From NCBI RefSeq assembly GCF_004379255.2, contig NC_056039.1, positions 3,912,501-3,976,500 of the forward strand: a stretch of DNA of 64,000 nt, given 5' to 3'. Source of the stretch: Salvia splendens (lineage: Eukaryota; Streptophyta; Magnoliopsida; Lamiales; Lamiaceae). Position 1 is the first letter of the stretch; each line of letters opens with the position of its first letter. Positions 38,341 to 48,973 of the stretch are shown here, piece by piece. The notes under the pieces are model-generated. The model was not told the origin of the DNA, did no database searches, and was given only the letters and a program-made list of their open reading frames with translations. Position numbers and translations under genes: made by a program.

Positions 38341-38781
38341 TTAACGGTAGGATTTCTGGAACCTCGCACGAGCACCGCGACCTCCAAACTTCTTCGGCTC
38401 GCAGCGACGGGGATCAGCCACCAGCAAGGTACGATCGTACCTGCCGAGAATGTCCTTGATCTCCTTCTTAGACTGCTCATCGACGTACTTCTGGTAGTAG
38501 GCGACGAGTGCCTTGGCAATTGACTGGCGGATGGCGTAGATCTGGGAGGTGTGACCGCCTCCTTTCACGCGGATGCGCATATCGACGCCGGCGAAGCGGT
38601 GGCGGCCGAGGAGGAGGATGGGCTCAAACGCCTTGTAGCGGAGGATTTCCGGCTGGATGAGCTCGATCGGAACTCCGTTGATTTTAATCAGGCCGCGGCC
38701 ACGCTTGCAGTGAGTGACGGCAACGGCTGTCTTCTTGCGCCCGAAGCATTGGACGGATTCGGTCGGGGTCGGGGCCGCCAT
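38341..38781 (-). CDS. RPS16: 40S ribosomal protein S16 (uS9)
   Basis: Small-subunit ribosomal protein near the mRNA/tRNA path. A single uninterrupted frame encodes 146 residues, the normal plant length, beginning [19 protein letters not shown] and ending with the invariant tail [17 protein letters not shown] whose C-terminus reaches the P-site tRNA. The ATG at 38781 was chosen over the upstream ATG at 38862 because it matches the family N-terminus; the upstream 27 codons look like leader. No intron is present, which is common for this plant gene family. Confidence 0.97.
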   Translation of the reverse strand: MAAPTPTESVQCFGRKKTAVAVTHCKRGRGLIKINGVPIELIQPEILRYKAFEPILLLGRHRFAGVDMRIRVKGGGHTSQIYAIRQSIAKALVAYYQKYVDEQSKKEIKDILGRYDRTLLVADPRRCEPKKFGGRGARARFQKSYR

Positions 38782-38970
38782 GGTTGGGGGGATTGGGGGA
38801 GCGGAGGTACACTGACTGATGGAATTGGGAATTAGGGTTTTGATGAATTGGTTAAATACCATAACTATTGCTTATTTAGCCTTTTTTATGATTTGGGCCT
38901 ATCTCCATATATTGGGCTAACTAGTTAAATTAATTGGGTTATCAACAATGAAAGATCTTGGGCTCTTTAA
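38782..38970 (-). promoter_or_regulatory. RPS16 promoter: telo-box plus site II elements
   Basis: On the sense (minus) strand a telo-box AAACCCTAA corresponds to plus 38832-38840, within about 55 bases of the ATG. Three TGGGCC/T elements lie upstream at 38894-38899, 38913-38918 and 38959-38964. This pairing is the known promoter layout of plant ribosomal protein genes. Confidence 0.75.
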
Positions 38971-39196
38971 ACTTCAAAGCATATTGCTCTCTAAAACCTA
39001 TACTTAAATATAGCGTAATAAAATTAGCCTTGGTTTATAAACGAGGAGTAATAGTTATTTAAATAATGAATTTTGATCAAATTTTGATATTATTATAACC
39101 TTTGAATTATAAATATTAAATTATAAACTTTTAATTTTTTTAATTGTCTTATTTATACACAAAATGTTATTTTTTAATGATGCTCAAAACAATGTA

Positions 39197-39521
39197 CTCC
39201 CTCTGTCCCGGTTTGAGAGTCACATTTTGCCTTTAAGTCTGTCTCAGTTTAAGAGTCACATTTATAATCTACCATATTTGGACATAAAATTTAACCTCAT
39301 TATTCATCAAATTTACACTCAAATGTCATTACTTTCATAAAAATAAAACAAAATAAAATCTTAAACATACAAAAAGTCAAAAGGGTCTCACTTTCCACTA
39401 CACCACTTCAATTATTACGCACCCCAATAACCACTACTCCACTTCAATTATTACACACTCCACCAATTTCTTAAAACATGTGCCATAACTAAATCTTACT
39501 CTTAATCTGGGACAGATGGAG
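39197..39521. mobile_element. Stowaway-type MITE
   Basis: Ends CTCCCTCTGTCCCGGTTT and TCTGGGACAGATGGAG, with TA on both sides; 325 bp. Confidence 0.85.
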
Positions 39522-39540
39522 TATATATTTAAAAATAGTA

Positions 39541-39680
39541 CTCCTTCCGTCTCCAAAGAATATGCACTTTGGATTTGGCACGGATTTTAATGTAAAATTG
39601 TTAAAGTAAGAGAGATGTAGAAAAAAATTAATTAAAATATTGTCAGTGGAGAATGGATCTCACCTTATTAAAATGTGCAT
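39541..39680. mobile_element. Stowaway-type MITE, right end missing
   Basis: Left end CTCCTTCCGTCTCCAAAGAA after TA; the body continues to GTGCATCATGG, then the similarity to a mirrored end breaks off. Confidence 0.55.
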
Positions 39681-39699
39681 CATGGTTTGAACAGATTAC

Positions 39700-40420
39700 T
39701 GTGATCGCGGATTTGCTGTTGAGTTGTAAATTTGAAGACGAGGTATGTTCTAAATTCTTATTTCTTTTTACTCGATGAATGACTCTACCATAGGTTTACG
39801 ACTGAGAACTATTGTTTTATTTTATGACTCTTAATTGGCACATTACAGAATTAGCATATGCCCAACGGTGAGTTAATAGATGGATTTTCTGAGTTATATA
39901 AGCAGAACATAGATATGAGGCTTGATCTTGGGATTCTTGACGAGCTGAATAATCCAGTAAATCCGTTTAAATTTTCGCATTCATTCTTAGCCTTGGATCA
40001 ACTTCACAAAATGTAGTCAATCAAATCCGTGTTGTGCAACAGGTGCTGCATGAGAAATCTGTTGGAGGCACTTTGAAAGAGCGAAAGCACAGAGCCTGGC
40101 ATCCACAGGAACGATGCATCATCTGTCTTTGTATTATTTACTACTTTTCAAAACATGGTACTAAAATGATCATCTTCTTGCAAGTGAGGCTTTTGTGTTT
40201 GGTAGGTGAAACGTAGTATAAGGAATCGAACTTGAGACCTTTAGTCGTATTCCATGACTAATATTTTGTGGTTTGGGTATTGATCAGGAGGATTATGTTG
40301 ATGGAGAACATATTGGAATGCAGGCACAAGTTCCACCCGAGCTGCATCAATAGATGGATTCTAAAGAAGAACAGATGCCCAATTTGCAATAGAAAAGCCA
40401 TAACAATCCAGAAAATGTAA
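39700..40420 (+). pseudogene. Broken RING-H2 E3 ubiquitin ligase gene (MBR/BB-like)
   Basis: Exon-like pieces in order: ADLLLSCKFEDE (to 39742, then GTATGT), ELYKQNIDMRLDLGILDEL (to 39956, then GTAAAT), VLHEKSVGGTLKERK and ERCIICL (from 40043), EDYVDGEHIGM (from 40288), and finally CRHKFHPSCINRW then RCPICNRKA (to the stop at 40420). Together they spell a C-terminal RING-H2 with the C-x2-C, C-x-H and C-x2-C ligands. The phase from the CIIC exon into EDY gives a stop with the obvious splice sites, and the step from HIGM to CRHK needs a further frame change, so I call it a pseudogene. Sequencing error or an unusual splice is possible. Confidence 0.5.
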
Positions 40421-40908
40421 ATTAATCAAAACAAACTTACATTTCAATTTTCATAATACTGCCTGCAAACACCGCTTCAATAATAACCGCTTTTACCGAT
40501 TCCTGCTCACGTTTTCACATTTATCTTTGATTATTTATTCCTGAATGTAAAAAATAGTAAATTTCAACAAGCCACGTCATGATCTCAAGAATAAAGAGTG
40601 AAAACAAATCTTATGAAATATTAATTGGGAGCTTCAGTTGGGCGGGCCGAATAATACTATCACACCAATTTACCAGTGACAATATAATTTAAGTTTATAA
40701 AATGAATACTGAAAATATTGTAGTACTACTAGTATTAATTAACTAACCCTCTTATACTAATTAAACTCACATTGTTTAATACTCCATTATATTATAAACA
40801 GCTCACTCATTTCTTTGATAACCGTCGTTTGGCGCCAAATACTTTCTATTTAAAGGGGAAAAGGGAGTCTCTGTAAAGACGAAACACAATTGCTGAGATA
40901 TAATCTTA
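40421..40908. other. Intergenic, AT-rich
   Basis: Non-coding. A TATTTAAA string near 40848 lies about 60 bases upstream of the ATG at 40909 and could serve the next gene. Confidence 0.4.
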
Positions 40909-41939
40909 TGCTGCAATATTCAAGAAAATTGACAGCACTCAAATTTATCCAGGAAAGGAAAAGGAAGCCGTCGATCACTGTCTTTACTAATTGTCAGGTT
41001 TAAGCGTTGGCCCATCTTTCAATGTTATTATCTTGTTTTCCGACTTAGTGTTTGGTTGATTTTGCGTGGGAAATCGTATGAGATTGGGATTTCATAACTG
41101 GAGAGAGTGATCTTCGTTTTTGCTATAATTGGTGTAAAAATGCTGTGGTTAGTTGCAACTGAGTTCCAGTAATGCTCCAAAGTTGTAATTTCATTTGGAT
41201 AGTTGGATTGCACTCCCATTTTCCTCCAAATTTCTCTTAATATTGATGTTCATATTGGCATTAGTAGTTTGTCCTTGCCTTAACTTATCTGTTTCTATTT
41301 TTCAAGTTCTTAACGCATAGCCCTTTGTTTCTTTGCTTGTTAAACTCCATTAGTGGAGTATTGTAGCTGCATTGTACGTTTCTTGAATATTCGTGTTTTC
41401 TTGAGTAGTTACATGTGTACTATATGATAGATTTCGTACATCGATGTCGTTTGTAAGGATGTTTGACAGAAGTATGTTCTGTTGATGAAAGTATACATGA
41501 ATATCATGTTGTTTACGTTGCTATAAAGAAACGATGGTGTGATTAAATTTCTCGAGTAGTTACTAGTACTTTGAAGCTCTTCTTATGCTTTGAGTGATTT
41601 GATTACCTTCCTTAATCGTTTACTGAACTTCCAAACTTTTCAGCAGTGTGTGGTCAAAACATAGTATCAAAGTCCCGAGATTTCCTGCAAGCTGCAATGG
41701 AAGGGGAAACAAATCGGGATGATTCCTTTCCTGAATCATTGGACTCACCGGAAGGCTCTCCTAGCAGTAATATGGATAGCTTGGCTTCTGAAGGTAACAG
41801 GCACGGTTCAGTTGTGAGTCATGATGGAAGTAACGTTGGCACAAGTAACGTGCAAGAACAAACCTTCGATGATGATGCTGTGACAGAGGAGATTCTGGTC
41901 CGTGGCACAAGTTTTAAGCCCAATGATACTTTTATTGTA
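40909..41939 (+). CDS. Uncharacterised, apparently truncated gene
   Basis: A possible first exon begins at ATG 40909 (MLQYSRKLTALKF, KRKPSITVF) and ends near 40994 or 40998. A 640 bp intron would lead to a second exon (about 41644-41939) encoding QNIVSKSRDFLQ then a Ser/Asp/Glu-rich, probably disordered stretch (SLDSPEGSPSSNMDSLASEG) and ending at NDTFI with a strong donor GTATGTG. No following exon can be found in the next 4 kb, so the gene looks cut off or the last exon is too short to see. I do not recognise the family. The coding-like exon 2 is the better supported part. Confidence 0.4.
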
Positions 41940-41999
41940 TGTGAAAAAATTATAAGTCGAATAACGTTTTCTCCTAAATATCCTTAAATAAATGGAGTG

Positions 42000-44900
42000 C
42001 TACTTATTAAATGAACTCCATAACTATTTATAATACGAATATTCTTTATGTTAATTTTAGTATAGTTGCTAATACAGATGCTCCTTTTTGCAATAGCACT
42101 CCAAATGATTAGTTGCTAACACATGCGAAAACGGTTTTTTAAAACCAAACATTTAAGAAATCGATTAAGAATTATGGTTAAATACTATAAAACTTATGAA
42201 TAATATGGGTTCAACTTTCTAAAGTTGAATACGATAGGAATAATTAAACAAAAAATAAAGTTTAATGCAACGGACTGTATATCTCGATTAGTGATGGATT
42301 GCTTAAAAGGTTTGTGTATTAATCAACAGAAATTATGGAGTATTTACATTTTACACCCAAATTTGAAGTACATAACTTTTGAGGAGAATAGTGTATAATA
42401 ATCTTCTCTAAACAATTAATTTAAGTGAATGAAAAAGAATAGAAAGTTCAATTTAAAGCCGGTTTTAGGGATAAAAGGATGAAAATGACTTTTCTCGTTC
42501 CATGCGTAACTTTAAAATCCGCAGAACGTAATGATAGGAAGGGAAGTTTGTGAAAAACTGATAGTCTTTCTGCAGTAGTCGAGTCATATACAATTTTGAA
42601 CTGTCCCAAGATAATTGAATCATTTCATGAAGAAAAATTTAAATTGTTTCAAATATTCTTTCTATTTTAGAAAGGAAAATTCCTTTTGGTTGGAATGTAA
42701 TGAAAGTGGGTCCAAGCCACGTAATCAGGTACATAGAATTGGGATGTTAATATACTTTGGCAAAATACATTAGAATATTTATCGCACACATAAACCATTA
42801 TAAATTCTTCATACTAAAGAGAACATGCACCACTGGTAATTTATTTTGTGTTTAACACAAAATCGATTTTTTTATAATAAATAAAATTATTAGTATAATC
42901 AATCATCAAATAATTTACAAGTTTACTCGCCAAGTGACAAATTGAATATGATAATATTTGTGACTTGTTTATATGCCTACATGCTTAGTTAAACCCATTA
43001 GTTCGACTATTCTTTTAAATTCTTGATTTTGAAGTGGAAATTCTCATATTCTAATCTATCAAAGTATATTTTGATAAAGACGCTTTGTCTGAAGGGTGCT
43101 AACCTGTTAGACAATGCGACATAATACTTTTACAAATAATTGCAATTCAGTTACAACTCTGTATCGTGTCATATATGTAAATATATCAATAAGATAATTG
43201 CATATATGGATTCATAAAATTATACTTTAATGGAGATGTATCGTCTAATGGGTGCTGACCTGGTAGCCAGCGCATCATAATACTTTTATGAACAATAAAT
43301 ATAATTCAGTTACAACTATGTATCGCCTTATATTTTATGTGTACCTATATTTGTTATGTATCTACAATACTATTCTATATTATACTTTAATATAATTGCA
43401 TCGTTTAGTGGGTGATGACCTGTTATATAGCGCCACAAAATACTTTTACAATATAATGTAGAGGTTAATTAAAGTTCATATCCCAATCTTTTACAATATT
43501 AATTTTCTACTAATATATATCTCAACTTTTCTAAAATATCACTTTTATAACTAATTTTTCAAACTTATATCAAATCGATCACGGAATTTATTTACTACGT
43601 ACCACATTATATCAATGACATGGCATGTTAAAGGCTTATATGCAATGAGATAGAGTAGACAATTCTTTTTTTCTTTTAAAAAAAGACACATGGTAGAATA
43701 TATACATATGCCTTCAATATGTTATATCATCTATGTAATGGCAGAAATTGAATCCGACGTTAGATATGATAAACATTTTAAAACTAGCTATAAAATTTAT
43801 ATTTTACAAAGATTAGAATAGATTTGAAAAAAAAATACACTACTCCTGAAAGATTGTGATGAAAATTATAATTAACTCGTAATATAATTCAATTTCAACT
43901 ATGTATCCTATTATAGAGTAGTATGTATATACATATTATGTATATCAAATAAAGTTTTGAAACGTGTAATATCTATAGAAGTTGTATTTGGCAAGTGATG
44001 TGATGCGGTTACTAGAGTGTCAAAAAGAAAAAAGGGCATGAAAATGGACAAAATTTGATGATTTTACAAACGCAAGCATTAGCCATAAAACACTCAAAAT
44101 CAACAACCACCCAAAAAGCTTTGCAGGTTCTTCCAACCATCCTTCTCTCTACACAACAATCCAAATAATAGTAACAACAATAAAAAAAAGCTTTATTTTA
44201 AAAAATACAGACGAAAAATAAATCAGTCAGTGAGGGTTATTTTTAAATTAAAAAAAAAGAGATAAGTTTCGTTATAAAATGGTAATTTTAGGTATAAAGT
44301 GATACTTTTAAATACTTTTAGTTGTTTATTACTATTTGATTTCTTCTTCTATTGGAGGTAGGTTAAAGTTCTTTTTTTTATCTACAGTATAACATTTTCG
44401 AAAAAAGAGAACTAAAATATACTTTTGCAGAGAAATGTTTAGCTCCAGTCCAGCTATAAAAAAATTTGTGAAAATGTTTAAGCTTCTATTTTCATTATAT
44501 ACACACTAATAATATACATGTGATATTACAAAAGAGTCAATATATTTATAGAGAAAGTAATCATTAAATGTTAGTATATAAAGATAAGCAATGTGTATGA
44601 CTTGTAATGTCAAATTAGAATGTACATAATTGAAATCCTCGGATTCTTAATTAATCATTCATTTGACAATTAATACTTTTGTTCATTCAATAACAGGATA
44701 CTAGAAATTTCGATATTAACTATGTTTGACGAATCGGTAGGAATGAACTACGAATTCAGCTCCCTAATTCAACTCAAAACCAAGGGTTTATATTGTTATT
44801 TTTAATTTATGAGATTATTTATAATTCTTTTGATTTAATATCATTTTTTCGACTCCTCAGGCTATTAGTAGTGAAAATAATATTTCAAAAATTGGTTTGA

Positions 44901-46150
44901 AAAACTATTTGAATTTCCACAGTTGGATTACTCAGTAAGTTGTTTAAAAAGTGGACGACGACAAATCATTACATGCAGATATAAAACAACTAATAAAAGT
45001 AACACATTTTGTGTAGTAATACAACATTTGCACGACACCTTATTTTTAGATAATTGTATAGGCTTAGTTTCGATTTCTTGAAATATCAAATAAAATGACA
45101 TGAAAAAGACTTATTATTTGCTTCTACAACCAAGCTTATGTAAGTTTAGAATTGGCATTACAATTTGTCTGAAATTAAATGAAAATTTCGAGTTCGCATA
45201 TACACCTCAGCAATTGTCAGTTAGATACTTAGAGCTTAAGTACAAAATTAACATATGGTAAGTAGTATCATTATAGAATAGTAACCTAAACAAATCTATA
45301 AATAGCCCTCCTAACTTTTATTCTTGAAAAGATTTAGTAGCCATTTTTAAACACCAAGCAATAGATTTAGGGTTTCAGGCCAAATCTACATCTATATTGA
45401 ACGTATAATATAATTGTATTTGTAGCAAAAATTAATTGTAATGAAATTTATTTCCCTCCTCCCAATTTCAAACTCAAATCTAAATTTTATTATCGATCAA
45501 AATAGGTCTTAGTTTTTAAATTGAGTGCAAAATTTATGTTGGACAAATTATATAGTATCTCTTAAACTATGAACTTAGAATCATTTAGAAAGATTAAAAA
45601 AAATTGAATTCATTAATTCCCATTAAATTCATGATTCATAGTTTAGATTTACACAAGTGATTTTTATTTTATCCACCTCCTAAATTTAATTATTTGGGAA
45701 AAAGGGAGTGACGAATTTGAATTCTAGATTTGTTTGTTTATACAAAAGTTTTTTTTATAGATGTAACCAAAGAGACTCCATTACAAAATACATATACCAA
45801 TGTATAACTAAATATTTGGGAGACTTGTTAATTAAGGTATAGAAATACAAATATGTACAACCTATGCTCATAGATTTTACTCTATCTAAGTGCTAGAGAG
45901 ACACAACTCAACCAATTCATCAAAATCAAATTTTTGACATAGTAGGATCCTTATACACTAAAAACACATACACCAATACTCACAAACTATTTTCTTAAAA
46001 CGTATTGTATACTCTTATTAGCAGACAGAGAGAGTACTATTAAGCGAGGTGGGACCACTAGCATCATTTAATTTAGGCATATGATTATATTTTATTTGAT
46101 TCTAATTGAGTCTCCCATGAAATAATGCTTTTCTATCTCTAACCCTCTTT
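42000..46150. other. 4 kb AT-rich intergenic region
   Basis: No open frame with coding character on either strand. It contains the diverged tandem repeat listed separately at 43066-43460 and many poly-A/poly-T tracts. Confidence 0.55.
43066..43460. repeat. Diverged tandem repeat, about 155-160 bp unit, 2.5 copies
   Basis: Three blocks starting near 43066, 43226 and 43380 share the order: ATACTTTAAT-like, ATCGTCTAATGGGTGCTGACCTG, GCGxCATAATACTTTTA, then ATTCAGTTACAACTATGTATCG (first two). A weak fourth match to the last part (ATTCAATTTCAACTATGTATCC) is near 43887. Confidence 0.7.
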
Positions 46151-46156
46151 TTTATC

Positions 46157-46164
46157 TATAAATA
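46157..46164 (+). promoter_or_regulatory. TATA box of the bHLH gene
   Basis: TATAAATA, 74 bases before the ATG at 46238, with a CT-rich leader in between (CCTTCCTCCTCTCATC, CTCTCTCTAG). Confidence 0.6.
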
Positions 46165-46237
46165 TCCCGCCCTAACCCTCCAGATCTTCATCCTTCCTCC
46201 TCTCATCACTACACACAACTCTCTCTAGCTAGGCGCC

Positions 46238-47686
46238 ATGGTCGGAGAAGTTGAGCACGACATGTGGAACGATGAGCAGTCGTGGGCGTTTCCAGTTCTC
46301 CCGGTCGAAGACAATGGTGGGAAGACACTGATAGAGAGTGGCAAGATCTTGACGGGCGTGGAGCAGCAGATGAATGGCAAGGGGAAGAAGAGGGCCACGG
46401 GGAATGAGATCGATGAACACGAGCTACATATATGGACGGAGAGAGAGAGGAGGAAGAAGATGAGGGACATGTTTGCTAGCCTCCAAGCTTTGATCCCTAA
46501 ACTCCACCCCAGGGTAACCCTCACATTCTCTCTCCAATTACTATTCTCTTTGGTTGATTTATGAAAGAATCTTCTAATTCAGTTACACAATCAGTGTTAT
46601 GTCACCATCAATTTCTTTCAATACTAATTATTCTCATATGGTTAGTGTTTCAGACAAACTTCAGTCAATTTCTCACAACCCTCAAGCATCCATTTTATAC
46701 AAACTAGTTTTTACTTAGTAGGAATTGAATGGATGCACAAATTACATACTTTTCATGTATACTAAACAATAAATAGAATAATTATAATTTTTACAATTAT
46801 ATATATAGTGAATTTAACTTTGCTGATTCATCAATTTTCCATCACAGATGGAATTAGTACTTTTTATGTCCCTCCTCATTAATGAATATTATGTGCATAT
46901 ATAGAAATAACATTAATTAAAAGCACAGAATCCATTTTCTTGACAAATTAAATAAAGATGGTGGTGGATAAATCACAAAAAAAAAAAAAATAGAAAATTG
47001 GATGAATGCAGGTAGACAAAACCACCATAGTTGATGAAGCAGTGGAATACATCAAGAAGATGCAGAAAAGCCTCGAAAAACTCGAAAAGCTGAAGGAGAA
47101 GAAGCTTAAAGGAGGAAACAACAACCTCGCCAGCTGTGATATTCCAGGCATCACCAGCCAATCCCGTGAGGCATTCATGGCGGATCAAACATCGACAAGC
47201 CAGCAGCCTCCGCCTCCGGTCACTCAACTAAACCCTCATTCGGGCCGGGCCAGTTTTACTTCATGGGCTTCTACAAATGTAGTGCTGAATGTGTGTGGGA
47301 TTGATGCCCATCTCAGCATTGTTTGCAGCCCTACAAAGACCGGGATGATGGCCTATCTCGGGCTTGTGATGGACAACCACAACCTCGACCTCGTCTCTGC
47401 CCACCTCTCGTCCGATTCCGTCTTGCGCAACTACATGGTTCATATCAGGGTAACACATTAGTATAACCTATTCTAAGCAATTAGTTTTTTTTTTAATTAG
47501 TGAATTAGGGTTTTTGCAATTGATTTGATGAACGTGGTTTTTGCAATTCAATTTTGTTTATTTGGTTAAATTGTTAAGCAGGCAAATGGAGCTGTGCAGC
47601 AGCAGTTGGCTGAGGGGGCATCATTTCATGTGGAAGAAACGTACAAGAAAGTTGCAGCTGAGCTCATGCTTTGGATTAATTCCTAA
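46238..47686 (+). CDS. BHLH95: bHLH transcription factor, bHLH95/ZHOUPI-like
   Basis: Nuclear DNA-binding regulator. Exons 46238-46513, 47012-47449 and 47582-47686, all in phase, give 819 nt and 272 residues. The bHLH domain spans about residues 64-113: basic region [16 protein letters not shown] with the E-box contact Glu and Arg, helix 1 to LIPKL, loop, then [18 protein letters not shown] as helix 2; intron 1 falls in the loop after PR, as in this subfamily. A coiled-coil-like Lys/Leu/Glu stretch follows. The C-terminal half ([16 protein letters not shown] to the end) has the ACT-like fold seen in many plant bHLHs. Arabidopsis bHLH95 (ZHOUPI/RGE1) controls endosperm breakdown; subfamily assignment rests on the [13 protein letters not shown] motif, and the biological role here is inference. 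Confidence 0.88.
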
Positions 47687-48222
47687 ATTTGTTTTTCTGG
47701 AATTTTGATACTGTCTCGGGCCCACACTCGCCTCGCCCCCGACTCTCTCGGCTGCGATAGGACAACGAGCCGATCCACCCCATCGGCAGCAGCAATGTCG
47801 TGTGGCCTGGTTTTCAGTAGTTCTTTCATTATTCGGTTTTTATTTTTATGTAATTGAGTAGAGCATAATAATAAATTTTAATTCGGGTTTTCTTTGTCGG
47901 TTCTTTCCCGAATTGCAAAAGGCAGTTGAACCGATATCTGTAAATAGGGATATTGTCTGTTGATTGCATTTTAAAATTAGTCAAACATTCATCTATCATT
48001 GATCATGTATCTCAATTATTTTGATTCATGTATTAGGCTATATTAATGAATGTTTATAAATACCTTCGAAATCGTCACCATTTGTCTCTCAATATATATC
48101 AAAGTGCAGCAAGACACTATATTTCACTTCCCATGCCCAACATATTTTGGTGTCAAGGTCTGTAATTCAATATGGCATCAAGCAGAATTTCCTTATGCTC
48201 AAAATCAAGCTCCACTCATTTT
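47687..48222. other. bHLH 3' flank and remnant of a copia gag-like sequence
   Basis: The first 300 bases are the 3' UTR side. From about 48170 to 48227, and resuming after the Tat insertion at 56166, one frame reads QYGIKQNFLMLKIKLHSF, stop, DLWDVVGDGFHNN and continues to about 56300. This resembles the N-terminal gag (UBN2/DUF4219) region of Ty1/copia elements, so the target was probably an old copia piece. Confidence 0.4.
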
Positions 48223-48227
48223 GAGAT

Positions 48228-48897
48228 TGATGGAGTACGTACTAAACAAGCCCAACAGCAGTAAAGCCCATCAGCCTAAAGCCCAAGAAAGAGTATCAGT
48301 TCGGCATGACTAAAGAGTTCAGTTCGGCACAACCAAAGAGTTTGGCCCCTTCCTACAGCTCGGTAAAAGCCAACCAATCAAACTCTGCTCTCAGGTCGGC
48401 ATCAAGCTCTACTCTCAGATCGGCAAAAGCTGCTCGGCAATAATTCAGCAGTTCGGTCTCAGTATTCGACCGAACTAGGAGATAGTGGACTCATGCAGGA
48501 TTTCCACCTCCACTACACCCACGATCTATTTAGTGGTGTCAAGCAGTCATTAACTCATGCAGGATAGTGGACCCATGCAAGATCGTCACGATCTCCACGA
48601 CATCCACTACCTAGTAAATGGTGTTGCATGCCACGATCTTGGTTCAATGTATAAATAGAACCTAGATCAGATAGATAGGGTTAGGTTCTAAAAAGTACTC
48701 TCTCGCTCTCTAGAGATAAAATACCAAATAGCAAGTCTGTATTGTAAGCTGTAGAAAACAGATCAAGCAATACAACTTTGCCCTCTTTTCTTCCCGTGGA
48801 CGTAGATTTACCTCAGTAAATCGAACCACTTAAATTCATTGTGTCGTGATCTGTATTTTCCAGCATTCATCAACATCAGAAATTCGCCGATTCATCA
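48228..48897 (+). repeat. 5' LTR of the Tat element
   Basis: 670 bp. TATA-like TGTATAAATAG near 48650 marks the U3/R side; the U5 part has CCCGTGGACGTAG near 48798. Confidence 0.93.
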
Positions 48898-48973
48898 CTG
48901 GCGCCGTCTGTGGGAAACAGAGAACCAAATTTGTGATAAAGCGAATTTTTGACCCTTTTTCCACCCCAAAAAA

